Notes: generated by a model not told the origin, from the letters alone. A stretch of 64,000 nt of DNA from Gracilaria gracilis (GCA_030374805.1 JARGSG010000004.1:62001-126000), one strand, 5' to 3'. Shown: positions 1-12,342, numbered from the stretch's first letter. Made by a program: numbers and translations.

Positions 1-1
1 G

Positions 2-1198
2 ATGGACGCTGTGGGTCGTGGTTACGGATTTCAAGCCTCTATTCCGCCGCACGCAGAAATGGTGACGGCTTTGCCACCCGTCCCGAGTTCCTCGACAAAT
101 GTCATCCCATTGAGCATTCGTCTGCAGAAGAGACTTCATGCTTCTCCTCTTCATATGATGACCATGAGCCCGTGTCCCTCCCGCGAGCCACTCTCGAATG
201 CAGATATGTTGCGCGTTGTCGCACCGAACGTCCTCTTAGGAAACACTTTCGAAAACAATGTACCCTCCACTCCGAAAGCTGGTGCGACTCAGAATCCCAC
301 TTCTCGTGGTCCTACTCCGTCGCCTTCGACTTCTCATCTCCCCACCACTACCTCATCCGCTGCCCCAGCAGCTGGTCCTAATAACGGCATCAGAATGGTT
401 AGGCGCCGTCGGTTTCCTTCCATCAAAGTGGAAGGTGGAACGACATCCTACAGTTCTACCCGAGCTAAGGCCTCTATGCACCGCGTAAGAATGCTGCGTC
501 GCCATCGAATCCCGACCAGAAAGCTATACCGCCATCGATTACCTACGGTCAGGGTCAGAAAGGAAACGCCCTCAGGTACGATCGCCTCCGGTTATTCTCC
601 GGAAGACCCAGACATTTATCTAGGCGGTGTTGCTCCGTCTGCAACACCATCCAGAGCTCCGGTGGTTTATGGTGGCGCGAGAATGGTGAGAGGTCGTCGA
701 CTCCCACTTGTCAAAACGGGAACGCAAATGGATTCTCAAGTATCGACTTCTGACCGCACTGGTGACCTTTCTTCTCCTTCCGCCTACAAGAAAATTGGTC
801 CAACTCCTTCAGGGCCCATGGATTCTTCTATTGCTTATTGGACTCCGGTGGTGATGAAGAGCTCTCTCTCACCGTCACCCTCATCCGCACCTCGTGTGTA
901 TGACGATAGCGTTCGTGTTTCCATGAGCGCGAGCTCGTCGGATATCTCTATGTCACCGGAGGTAGATGAATACTGTGTCTCTGTGAAGCGATGTTCGTGC
1001 GCGGTTATCAATCACAAGCTGCTGCCCACCGCGCTACTCTTGTATTGTGACCAGCTCGACGAGCTCAATGCATCAGTTTGTGAGCAATCTAGAGAGGCAC
1101 ATATCTTCTTTGAATATTGGAGAACCAGAGAGGGTGTAGAAGGAATGGCACTAGTGAACGAATGTATACCCGAAGTCTCCAATATGTTCGTTGATTGA
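2..1198 (+). CDS. Protein with basic RMxRxRRxP repeats and a Cys-rich C-terminal domain (5' end probably outside window)
   Basis: The frame is open from an ATG at base 2 to TGA at 1196-1198 (398 residues), so the true start may lie outside the window; there is no signal peptide at this ATG. Residues ~130-240 hold at least three copies of a short basic motif of the form RMVRRRRFPxxKV (about residues 131, 161 and 228), separated by Ser/Pro/Thr-rich linkers. The last ~75 residues carry a pattern C-V-x3-C-x-C, then SVCEQSREA, a W, and NECIP near the end. The same pattern ends the secreted protein at 2894-3340, so the two are paralogous in this domain. I do not recognise the family. The basic repeats could be processing sites of a secreted precursor or nucleic-acid/polyanion binding motifs; both are guesses. 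The gene is followed by a 1.7 kb non-coding stretch. Confidence 0.6.
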   Translation: MDAVGRGYGFQASIPPHAEMVTALPPVPSSSTNVIPLSIRLQKRLHASPLHMMTMSPCPSREPLSNADMLRVVAPNVLLGNTFENNVPSTPKAGATQNPTSRGPTPSPSTSHLPTTTSSAAPAAGPNNGIRMVRRRRFPSIKVEGGTTSYSSTRAKASMHRVRMLRRHRIPTRKLYRHRLPTVRVRKETPSGTIASGYSPEDPDIYLGGVAPSATPSRAPVVYGGARMVRGRRLPLVKTGTQMDSQVSTSDRTGDLSSPSAYKKIGPTPSGPMDSSIAYWTPVVMKSSLSPSPSSAPRVYDDSVRVSMSASSSDISMSPEVDEYCVSVKRCSCAVINHKLLPTALLLYCDQLDELNASVCEQSREAHIFFEYWRTREGVEGMALVNECIPEVSNMFVD

Positions 1199-2893
1199 AA
1201 GCGCTCTTCTCCACCATCCTACAAGAACGGCGGTGTCGCTTTAGAAATGCAACATTCATAACGTATGCACCTCCGTTGCAATCAACCAACTCTATAAACA
1301 TGTTTAATTAGTTCTGTCGTCATCATCTTTTTAAAGCTAGTATAACACGCAGCAAGATTGTTTCTTCAGAATCCTTGCTCCTGAACAGTAATACTGGTTA
1401 CAGGGTTCTTCTAAGAAACCACAAGGTCTCTAAGGTGTTCTTGGTCTACCTGAGCGTTTCGCTACCTATGCTTTCGCCTGTTCATTCAATGATCCTCTCC
1501 ACATGTACCTCTTCTTTCAGTGCTCTGCTTATTGCAATAGGATAGCTGTTTTGCAACTAGTTGTTTAGGTTTTAAATCATTTGCCACAAACCTCGACCAT
1601 CACGAACTAATGGTTTTCACGCAATCATCATGAAGCGCACATTTGATCTGTGCAAACCGTCTAACTCACAACTATGTCAGTTCGGCGTATCTCTCCAAAA
1701 GGCACAGTACACGGTAGCCTCGTATTCTGACAAAGAAGTACTTGTTCCTGTTTACAACGTTTTCCATTCACCTCGAAACATCCTCACGTAGTTCGCCAGA
1801 AGTATGTGAAGGAGACTCTAATAGACAAGAGTAAGCGAAACCGAAATCTGCTGTGTTAGGCGAAAGCCGTGTACATCATTTTATGTTCTCATGTTGAGAG
1901 GACTTCAGGTTTCTGACTTCTACAAGCCTACTAGGCTGAATTCTATTAAGGCAGTTGCATATGAATATTATTCATCTATATATATATACATGTTATTGGC
2001 CGTTTTAAAGAGAGAGAACTACTTAGAAAATGAGTAGTTCTCCGTGAGTTTTGGAATAGGGAACCCCGGACCACAGTGAAGAGGAAGGTTTTATATGTAT
2101 TTGTAGGGATTGCCACCGTGAATCCGCATGCAGCACCAATATGGTTAATCCACATAGGACATCGCAACAAAAGGGGGTTTCACAAGTCACACAGTAACGA
2201 ATCTCTTTCCTCGTGTATAGTGGGAACTTCCGACTCGGAAACAGGATGGAGAGGACTCAGCATAGAGTCAACTTGTTACAGTCATAGCGATATCGCTCTC
2301 AGCCATTCGTGCGACACATCCATGTACTTGCTAAACTTCTCATGCATGCGCGATCACGGGTCGTAAACCACGCCTAATAATAATTCCAATGTCATGCTCA
2401 GACTCTCAGCCTGAGAGGGCCTGAGAGACATAGAATTTCTCTTCAAGAACTCTTCATTTGTCCGAATTATTACCTCTTCATCAAAAGGGTTTACTGTGAA
2501 GAAATGAACGCCTGTACGGCAGGAATCGGAGTTCACACAAAAATTTGATGGTCTCTCTCTCTTTTATGAAGAGTGCTGTTGACTGTCTCCCGTGAAATAA
2601 GAGTACGATGACAAGAGCATGCGGGGGTTTCCTTCATTTCACCCATTTGGACGTGGCCAAGCAATAGAAGTGTCTTTTGCACTGCCTTAATGAGTTTTGC
2701 ATTATAGAGAAAGATTATTATCTTTCTCCTCTCCTAGCCCTCAGAGCACTATTTAAGACGTCCATGAACTTCCGTTCAGACATTCGTTCTCACTCTTCAT
2801 CAGCTACTCATCTTCGACTCGCTTGAATCTCTTGAACCTCTTGCTCATTCGATATCATTCGTCCATACTCCACCAACATCAACAACTTCAGCG
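1199..2893. other. Intergenic region, no gene recognised
   Basis: About 1.7 kb, more AT-rich than the flanking genes, with a short TA run near 1978-1990 and only short open frames lacking ATG starts or recognisable similarity. The last 150 bases are the promoter/leader of the secreted protein at 2894. Confidence 0.5.
2750..2757 (+). promoter_or_regulatory. TATA-like box of the secreted Cys-rich gene
   Basis: The sequence CTATTTAAG lies about 140 bases before the ATG at 2894, a position like that of the TATA elements of other genes in this window. Confidence 0.4.
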
Positions 2894-3340
2894 ATGACTA
2901 TGGCGAAAAGTTCTTTTTTCCTTGCAACTGCCTTTTTTGGCCTTTCCACCTTAACTCTGATAACCACCGCCCAGCCTGGTCCGGGTGCATGGAATGTATC
3001 TTCGTTTCCCACTTTGAGAGAAGTTGTACCTGCAGACGAATCCGGGGCTCAGGACTCGGACTGTGTTCGCAGCAGCAACTGGCCAAACGAAGCATTCGAC
3101 GCTGTATGTGCCCCAGTGACTGAATGCATGTGCAAGATGATACCGAGGAGCGACATGACGTTCAAGATGAGCCAACTCTGTTTGCGCTTTGAACATATTT
3201 CGGACAGTGCTTGTGAACAAAGTGAGGAGGCCATGTACTTCAAGAAATGGTACATCGGAGACAATAGTATCTGTGCTTCTAACGTGGTTCATGACTGCAT
3301 CCCTGTGATGTTTGAAGCGCATGATTGGAATTTGGCGTAG
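2894..3340 (+). CDS. Small secreted Cys-rich protein
   Basis: The product has 148 residues. Residues 1-26 form a clear signal peptide (hydrophobic core SFFLATAFFGLSTLTLITT, ending at TTAQPG). The mature part has seven or more cysteines, including CAPVTECMC, LC, SACEQSEEA, ICASN and HDCIP. From CAPVTEC onward it matches the C-terminal domain of the upstream gene (2-1198): the spacing of C-x3-C-x-C, CEQSxEA, W and CIP is kept. This gene therefore looks like the bare secreted form of a domain that the neighbour carries behind long low-complexity repeats. No enzyme motif is visible. It probably acts outside the cell or in the wall; that is inference from the signal peptide only. Confidence 0.7.
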   Translation: MTMAKSSFFLATAFFGLSTLTLITTAQPGPGAWNVSSFPTLREVVPADESGAQDSDCVRSSNWPNEAFDAVCAPVTECMCKMIPRSDMTFKMSQLCLRFEHISDSACEQSEEAMYFKKWYIGDNSICASNVVHDCIPVMFEAHDWNLA

Positions 3341-3647
3341 GTCAGCTATAAAGGATTCTGCTGAGATAATGGACACGAAACATGCAAGGTTTCAATTCAA
3401 ACGATCTCACCAGTGAAGAAGATATCTCCACCAAGGACCGACCCTTTTGCAACCTTATAACCTTTCCGTGCTAGCTAGCTCTTATTCCTCGTAGACCATT
3501 GTTGTGAGAAGTCTAAAGAAAGTCTTCATCGAGTTTTAAAGGTTTCTTCATACTTCTGGTAAATATACGTGTGACAGCTATACGTGATCTAGTTTATATG
3601 TTTCAAAGCGTAACTTGCAACGAACGCATGCGGAAATCCCATCACGT
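3341..3647. other. Intergenic region between convergent genes
   Basis: Contains the 3' ends of the secreted protein gene and of the minus-strand gene at 3648-5410. Nothing else is recognised. Confidence 0.5.
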
Positions 3648-5410
3648 TCAGAAATCCTCCACGACTCCCTTGGTATCCCTCCTTGTCGCGCCGGCTGTAA
3701 GTTCAAGTCTCGAGACGAATTTCCTCACCACTTCATTCCTATTTCTAAACAATGCTAATCTTCCGAACACTTGGAAAGCCAATTCCCGCTCGAAAACATC
3801 GTGTTGATCACCAGGCCCGTCTCTACACATGCGTTCTTTTACGCAAGCCTCTGATGCTCGGAATGCCTTTGCTACCCATTCAATGGCCTCCCTTAGCTCC
3901 CAATCCCTTGGGGACGATTGACTTACTTGGTCAAGAAGGGCATACAGTGCATTACTAGGCCTGTGAGCATGAAACAGCTGCAGATAACTCAGATGTGCTG
4001 GTATCGATGCAGTCATGTCGGCTCCACGAAGATGATGCAGGTAGCTTTGGCGAAGATAATTCACTTCACATGTGTCTACGCGAGATTCCCACCATTGCTC
4101 AGCTTCGTTTGGCTGCAGTTTCATTGCTCGAAGAATACGAATATGAATTGCTGGGGGTGGTACACATTTTGGCACTGAGGCAGACGGATTACTAGCATAT
4201 GGAAACATTACGCAGCCACAGGACAAAGTGTGCACTAGGGCGTGTCGGCGCAAAGTATAGATTTCATCATCCACTTGCTGTTCTTCTTCGTCTAGAAGCT
4301 GTTGCATGTGTTCACTTCCGTTCAGAATGTTCGACGCAGCTTGCGCAAAACGACGCAATACTGCCAACACTCCCCTGGGCATCACAAATGGATTCATTCC
4401 GGAAGTGGTCTTCAAATCGCTTCCGATCGTCGCCGCGGCCATCCCGCACACAGCACCGTAAAGCATTATTGCTGCGGATTCGCTGGGCAGGAGGAATTCG
4501 CCAGAACTGGATGCGTCCACTGTACGTTCAGAATGCTCCATCCGGAGGAGCCAAGAGTCGTACGACGGCGAACTGTATTTATCTTCTGGCAGCATTGCTA
4601 TCACAAGAGATATTCTGGATAGAACCTTCTTGTTCTTCTTCGACCGTGATACCCATGAGGAGGTCGCTAGGACGTGGACTAAGGCCGCATTAGCAAACGA
4701 AATAAAGAAAAGCTGTGCTCCTTCTCCAGCCTTTTGGTGCAGAGTACTATTAATGTCATCTGGGGGTGACGAAGAAGGTGACGGATGGAGCGTAATGGAG
4801 ATTGGTTTGAGATGCTGAACGGTAGAATGTCGACAGATGTCCTCGAAAAGAAGGTGGTGTGAAACGCATTCCGCACAACTTGATGAAGATATTAGTGTGA
4901 GTGGCGGGGGATTCGGAAGCAAATGGCACAGAAGCTCATCTCGAGCTTTGCTCAAACTTTCAGGCTGAAGCTGTACCGTGCAAGAATTTCCATTCAAATC
5001 AGACGCTTGTTTCGGGCTGCGTTCCGTGTAGCAGTCGGTAGCACCCATAGACGCAAAGGATCTTGAAATGAATCTTGGAGACACGCGGGAGATGACGGTG
5101 CCTAGAAAACTCACGTCGACGACAGTCAGTTGCACACAATGGGAGTCAAGTGCTCCAACTCTTGTTCTTTCCTACGCCCACAACGGTGACTAGAATGATT
5201 GGCCCGATGAAGACCATCGACAATCATTAGCTGTTCTCTTGAGCCCTCCTGCCCCTTCCAAGGGCTCACGTACCACATTTCTTGAGAGGTTACAGCATAT
5301 AATCTATTATGATATCTTAGGGGAAGCAGTTTGCACTTGCTGCGGCACGGTACCAACGGTACTTCTTGTAACTTACTGTCCTTCGGAATTCCATAATCTG
5401 ACCGGGGCAT
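3648..5410 (-). CDS. Unrecognised mostly helical protein, two exons proposed
   Basis: The main frame (3648-5135) encodes a Ser-rich N-terminal part and a C-terminal ~300 residues that look helical and globular (many Leu/Ala/Glu; WLLRMEHSERT, RRFAQAASNIL, LREAIEWVAKAF). I recognise no family. The frame has no ATG before 5048. A better model starts at ATG 5408-5410, uses a perfect GTAAGT donor at 5376-5371, and joins at TTTTCTAG/G (exon 2 from 5101): the 34-base first exon fits in phase and gives 495 residues. The intron would be 275 bases, longer than the others here. The alternative start is ATG 5048 within the long frame. Promoter-side neighbour is the four-repeat protein on the same strand. 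Confidence 0.5.
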
Positions 5411-5575
5411 TAAACGGTAGTACAGGTATGATCATCAGATTGTTGCCTAGGGCTCCGGTGCGTGGGTGGGTCTCGAAAACAATCCAAAATGGATTACCGA
5501 TGCCGTAGAACGAGACTAAGCCACCTAGCTTTTCGTCCGTATTCACACATGTGAGCATCTGAGAGCTAAAACTGT

Positions 5576-6616
5576 TCAAGTCTCTCTGTCTGACGCTTGC
5601 GACCGAACTTTACGTTTAGAGCGCAACCCACAGGCTTCTGCAACTCTTCGAACGCCTCCTGCTCTGTCAATTGCGCTCAGAACGTCAGACCTACCAATTC
5701 TTTTGAACTGAGCAGCTGTTGGCATGTACAAAGGCTCGTTCGTTCGTTCGTCGGAGAGGGATTTAGCGCATTGAATCACTTCCGATTCTAGTCGTTCTTT
5801 GGTCCAGTAGCCCCTTGGTTTTCGAGAGACAGGTTGGTACTTGACTTTGGGCTTGTACATGGTACGAACTATCTGTGTCACACCGCCATGATGAGTTCGT
5901 ATGGCATGTAACAAGCCACGAGTACCGAAATTTCGTATTATGGACACATTTGGAAGCTCATTATCACTTGCGTTTGCGCGCTGCATCGCTTGGCGAACCT
6001 CCTCTTGTACTACTGATAGATCAGACCAATCTGGCTTGCTCGAAGGTCTGACACCCATGCGATGCGCTACCGCTTTCCAGCCACCGTGAATTCGAATTGC
6101 TCTTATGATTTCGCTTTGATTGGCGTCGATTAGTTCGCGTGCAGTTGGCATACCGTTGTTGCGTATGTGAGGGCGCAGAGCATCTTGCAAATGTTCGAAA
6201 TCTCTCCAATACATGTACGGCCGCATTCTAAGAGGAGGTGATGGAGTGCATGCAACCAAATGAAGGGATCTCGGTCTCGCCACGGACGCTAAAGGAAGTC
6301 CAGTCGCCTGAGATATACGACCCCATCCGTGACGTCGTAGAGCAGAGTCCAAATCGAAGCGACCGGCTTTTTGCAGCTCAGCTGAGGTCGGTAGCGTCTG
6401 TGAGCCATTAAGGTACTCAGAAAGCTCAGAAAGAGTGTTCGAAAGTGAGGACCAATAACGGTATCGTCGCTTGCCGGGTCTCTTCGATTGAGCCTGCTTG
6501 CCTCTGGTTGGTTCCTTGGGCTTTGCCGTGCAGAGAACGAGAGGGGCTCTTTGTCTCTGATGGGTAGCAGGAGAAACAAAGAAAGCAGAGATGCTGACGA
6601 ATGCGAGTGAAGACAT
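5576..6616 (-). CDS. Probable plastid-targeted protein with four ~55-residue repeats
   Basis: 346 residues from ATG 6616. The N terminus (MSSLAFVSISAFFVSP, basic, Ser-rich) resembles a red algal plastid transit peptide. Four diverged repeats follow at about residues 52-107, 134-189, 197-253 and 269-331. Each has the shape YW, a helical stretch, L/MPT (LPN in the third), a second short helix with GRxDLxxAI, then HGG and VAxxxGL. The PT...HGG...GL signature is typical of short tandem repeats in algal and plant plastid proteins and resembles the 'homing endonuclease associated repeat'; the exact family cannot be settled by eye. Basic charge suggests RNA or DNA binding in the plastid (inference). 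It is divergent from adenylosuccinate synthetase, 429 bases away. Confidence 0.65.
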   Translation of the reverse strand: MSSLAFVSISAFFVSPATHQRQRAPLVLCTAKPKEPTRGKQAQSKRPGKRRYRYWSSLSNTLSELSEYLNGSQTLPTSAELQKAGRFDLDSALRRHGWGRISQATGLPLASVARPRSLHLVACTPSPPLRMRPYMYWRDFEHLQDALRPHIRNNGMPTARELIDANQSEIIRAIRIHGGWKAVAHRMGVRPSSKPDWSDLSVVQEEVRQAMQRANASDNELPNVSIIRNFGTRGLLHAIRTHHGGVTQIVRTMYKPKVKYQPVSRKPRGYWTKERLESEVIQCAKSLSDERTNEPLYMPTAAQFKRIGRSDVLSAIDRAGGVRRVAEACGLRSKRKVRSQASDRET

Positions 6617-8329
<1,713 letters not shown>

Positions 8330-8508
8330 ATCAGTACGTCGCTTATCCAAGTTCTCTCGATCTGACCACGTAGCGATCGGGGGCTGGTGTACGCTTATGT
8401 TTAATTTTCTTGCGTTTACATAGAAAACCCTGGTTCGGATGTGAATTAAGTGTTCGTTGTTATGGAGAATTGTGTCGTTGTAACTATATCTGTGCAAAAT
8501 GACAGAGT

Positions 8509-10009
8509 TTATCGATACCAAGAAACACATCGATGTGGCGTTGACTGCAAGAGTTCCGAATCGTTGGGTTCTTTTGGGGTTCTCCGTACCTGGAGAGACG
8601 TATGTCTTTTCATGTCGGAGCTGGTTTGATCGACTTTTCTCACATTCACCACATTACTGAGCAGAAGATCTCCTCCCCGACATCGTTTGTCATTAGAAAT
8701 GGAAGATAACGTTTCCTCTCCGCCGGTATTCCCTCTCCTGATGGGGACTTGAGGAAGGTCTTTATGAAACCAAGGATGCTGCAGCGCTTGCTCTGCTGTA
8801 AGACGTTCATATGGACTCCTATCCAGAAGCCCGCGAATTACATGCTTAGCTTCATCCGAGACCGTGGACCACTCCTTTGCTGGGAACTCAAATTCTGTCT
8901 GTTTGATAAGCTCCAGTAGTCTGTCTGGGTCAGAATCGGCAAAGGGGCAATAGTCGCAGAATAGCCAATACATTACGACACCACATGCGAAGCAGTCAAC
9001 CTCTTGGCCGTATGGCAGACCCGAAAGCATCTCCGGTGCCGCGAAGTTTGGCGTACCCACTGGAGATGTCATCAGCCCATCTGGTCCGAGGCCAATTTCA
9101 TCTGCATTTGGATCGACCTCAGCCTTCTCACCCCTGAGACGACTGAGTCCAAAGTCCACGATCTTAATAATTGTTGGGAATCCCTTGGAGGTACACATGA
9201 GATTTTCTGGCTGGAGGTGGAGCACAAGAATACGTCAGACATTGTTTTGGTTCGTGAAGTATCTGTTTTTCGTCACGGTTGGAAACTCGTACCTTGATGT
9301 CTCTATGCACAATTCCTTTCGAATGCACGTACCGAACACCGCCCAGCATGTCCTTCATTACGTCGCGCACATTTGCTTCAGATAATGGTCTGTTGGATGT
9401 TACGAAGGAACGCAGAGTGCCGCCATCCAGATATTCCAGAACCACGTATAAGTTTTCCTGTGAGTCGAAAAGGTCAGACATGTAGATAACATTTGGGTGC
9501 TTCAGCGCTCTAAGAATATCAACTTCTCGTTGAAGGAAATCAAGGTCCTGATCGCTACATAACGTTTTGGAAAGAATCTTTATCGCGACGACATCCTGAG
9601 TCTGGAAATGGAGACCTCGAACTACGGTTGCGAATGCACCCTGTCCGAGCGTGCCACGGAACTCATAAAATCGTTCTATACCCCAGTTAATCGCTTCCGT
9701 GAAGGCCTCTTTCCAGCTGTCGAACTCTTCCGCATCATGAGCAAAGAAGCAAAGCTTTTCGGATGTGGGTAACTGCAAATGAATTTTCAGATAGTTCTTC
9801 AGGGTGAGTAGATGTGCTTCTCGAAGCTCGTAATCTACACAATGGCCCAAGTGGTGGTAGTTGACGGTGAACATTGTTCCACGCAGGTCTGCGGTTAGTA
9901 CTCGTCTAGGTCGCAGGAAAGGGCGAAGATACAGTCGTCCATTCTTGTATACGTGCACTTCGGGCCCTTGTAAACGAATAAATGTTTCCCCCTCAGACTC
10001 TGATGGCAT
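8509..10009 (-). CDS. PH-domain serine/threonine kinase (CAMK-like), two exons
   Basis: Exon 1 is 10009-9293 and exon 2 is 9210-8509, with an 82-base intron (GTACGA...CTCCAG, 9292-9211) that cuts exactly between HRDIK and PENLM of the catalytic loop. The product has 472 residues. Residues ~1-115 look like a divergent PH domain (basic strands, final amphipathic helix FDSWKEAFTEAINWG). The kinase follows: Gly loop GTLGQGAFATVV (119-130), VAIK Lys144, HRD 235-237, DFG 258-260, GTPNFAAPE and VDCFACGVVMYWL. All catalytic residues are present. The domain order and helix boundary match the gene at 12343-14284, so the two are paralogues separated by a peroxiredoxin. Likely a lipid- or membrane-recruited signalling kinase (inference from the PH domain). 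Confidence 0.88.
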
Positions 10010-11012
10010 TCTGTTCCCAGAACAGCACTATATTGCCTTTGATAGAGCAGTCAAACACGAGGAAGGCTGTTCCAAAAGTTTCCTCCTAAGCGTGTGTTAT
10101 CTGCATCCGACACCCAAGCCTCCGCCTAGGCTTGCCTGTAGTCCACAGACTATTGACCCCCCTCTTGTGGAAGAAGGGGATACAGCCGATTAACGGGGAG
10201 TTGTCGTGTATGAGAATGACATGGGAGCTTGGATAAATATGGGTGCAACTGTAGGCGCTTAGCCATCTTCACGTTACTTGTCTCGATATTCATGTATCCT
10301 CGGTTGCTCCATGATTGCGTGTCTCATGGAGGGATGCTTGACAGACAATGATTTCTCGATGCATACGTACAAGCATGCAAACTGACAATGCCGCTAAGCC
10401 GTTTGCTCAACAGAGTCAAGAAAGCAACACGTGTGTGCAGAATCTGCAGATCACAAGTCTTGAACCGCAGTGGGGGGAGGAATGTCTTGCGGCTAGACTT
10501 TTTCAGGGAGTGTGTACCGACGGTATCTGGAACCTGTTCCTGCAGATCACGTTACCCGAGAATGCCGTGTTAAGTTCCAACCGCCAGTACAGCTTGTCTT
10601 CCAGGAATCGCCTCCAAAGTTTCTCCGCTTGCAGAAAACAGCAGAGTTCTGACCCTGCTTCGCTCGTTTGGATGGGACAAAGGGCAATGAGATATACTAC
10701 GTTGTGTTGCAGATCGGGCTGAAGCAGCTCAGAATGGAAGATTGGGGCAATGAAAAGTGGTGGAGATGGTGGAAGAAGAATCTGTATACAACACAAAAGT
10801 AATCTTCTTTACAAACTGATTACAGAGTTCAGGATGACTCTCATTATAAGAGGTACAAGAAAGTATCTTTGGGCAAGTGCATCACGAGAATGAACAACAT
10901 GCACAGTGCAAGGTGACTATAACGAGGACGGTTCCTCTTCGTGAGGAGTGCTCGACAATACTGCGAGCATGTTTAAAAATGCAGAGCGAAGCAGCGCGTT
11001 CGCAAAGCCAGG
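10010..11012. other. Intergenic region, no gene recognised
   Basis: 1 kb between the start of the first PH-kinase and the 3' end of the BCP-type peroxiredoxin. A plus-strand frame at 10348-10722 has no recognisable content. Likely promoter of the kinase plus the peroxiredoxin 3' region. Confidence 0.45.
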
Positions 11013-12098
11013 TCAAGCCTTGCTTTCCTCTTTCGGCTTCTCCACGTCCATTACGACCGGTTTTTCATCAGCACTCACAGCGATCGGTTTCTGTTCGGCT
11101 TTCTCCTCCGGCTTGGCGTCTTCTGCGTCTTTTTGCCCTTTGGAGGAAGCGTGTTCCTCAACCGGCTTGCTTTCCGTTGTGGGCGGCGTCGCTTCTTTGG
11201 GGGCGGTGGGTTTGCTTGCAGTGTGATCGGGCTGCGGCTCGGGAGCATCAGCGGGCTTATGGTTGGTTTGCTCCGCAGCGGGTGCGGGCGCAGCCGGTTG
11301 TTTCGGCGCAGCTTGGTGTGCCTCATCGTGATTGGCAGCGTGCTTGGCGTCTGTAGGCTGATCAGGGTGTTTCGGCTGCTCCGCATGCTGTTTGTCCTGC
11401 GGCTTGTCGGCAACAGGCGCAGCATCAGGCGCGGCAGCTTCAGGAGCGGCATCATCAGGAGCGGACGGCTTCTGCTGCGGTTGGGCGTCGGGATCGGTCA
11501 TGTGCTGATCGGGTTGAGAGTTCGCACTGGGCGGCTTAAGCGGGTTGTCCTTTATGTACTGCTCCATGAGCGCGATGCAGTCCTTGGGCGACACGGCGCG
11601 TTTGGCCATAACGATGTGCAAGCGGTCGTCCTTGCGCGCAATGACGAACACGGAGCGCTTGACGCCGCGCGGCGGCTTGTGCACGGACAGTTTGCGCAGC
11701 AAACCGGAGCTGGGCGTATCGCTGAGCAGCATGAGCGGGATGGAGCTCTTGACCTTCCAGGACGCCTGGCTCTTAACCGAGTCGTAGCTACAGCCGACGA
11801 TGTTGTAACCGGCGGCAGACGCGCGCTCGCGCAGCGCGGAGAGCCCCTTGGCCTGCGTGGTGCAGCCGCCCGTGTTGGCGCGCGGGTACGTGAAGAGGAT
11901 GAGGCCGGGCACGGCGTCGGACAGCAGCGAGTGGGTAGACACGATGGAGCCAGAGTCATTGGACAGCGACACATCCGGGAAGGTGGGCGGGGCGGATTGG
12001 CGCGGCGAAGCGGCTTGCTTGGAGTGACGCTTCTTGGAGATGGTCTTGAGCGGGGAGCGAGGCGGCGCAGCGCCGGTCTTGCTGCGCGTGGACACCAT
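11013..12098 (-). CDS. BCP/PrxQ-type peroxiredoxin with long low-complexity tail
   Basis: From ATG 12098 the protein has 361 residues. A basic N terminus (SKKRHSKQ, possible nuclear signal) leads into a thioredoxin-fold peroxiredoxin: ILFTYPRANTGGCTTQAKG with the peroxidatic Cys79, then a SYDSVKSQASW segment and KRSVFVIARKD. This is the BCP/PrxQ/Dot5 group, which reduces hydroperoxides with thioredoxin. The usual resolving Cys five residues after the first is replaced by Lys (CTTQAK), so it may work as a 1-Cys enzyme or use another Cys (Cys at VGCSYDS). From residue ~190 to the end the chain is Ala/Pro/Glu/Lys-rich and probably disordered. The frame stays open upstream to 12479, passing through a (GTT)n Val run without a good reason to prefer that longer start. 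Confidence 0.78.
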   Translation of the reverse strand: MVSTRSKTGAAPPRSPLKTISKKRHSKQAASPRQSAPPTFPDVSLSNDSGSIVSTHSLLSDAVPGLILFTYPRANTGGCTTQAKGLSALRERASAAGYNIVGCSYDSVKSQASWKVKSSIPLMLLSDTPSSGLLRKLSVHKPPRGVKRSVFVIARKDDRLHIVMAKRAVSPKDCIALMEQYIKDNPLKPPSANSQPDQHMTDPDAQPQQKPSAPDDAAPEAAAPDAAPVADKPQDKQHAEQPKHPDQPTDAKHAANHDEAHQAAPKQPAAPAPAAEQTNHKPADAPEPQPDHTASKPTAPKEATPPTTESKPVEEHASSKGQKDAEDAKPEEKAEQKPIAVSADEKPVVMDVEKPKEESKA

Positions 12099-12130
12099 AG
12101 CGAAGCAGCGCGGCACGGGGCGGGAAGCGC

Positions 12131-12155
12131 AAACAACAACAACAACAACAACAAG
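12131..12155 (+). repeat. (AAC)n microsatellite
   Basis: About eight AAC units on the plus strand, just upstream of the peroxiredoxin ATG (12098, minus strand). If translated in the extended frame it would give a run of Val. Confidence 0.85.
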
Positions 12156-12342
12156 AGGCGCGCGACGAAGGCGGAGGCGACGAGCAAAAGCGTCGGGGCG
12201 CGTAAAAGGGCGGCACGCACGCGCGCGCCCATTATCTACACAGCGGCAGCCGCACTCTACGCACCGCGCGCGTGTGGCGCTGCACGCAGTGCAGCTGTGC
12301 GAGATGCACCGCACGTGGCGCATGGCCACGTGGCCGCGCGTT

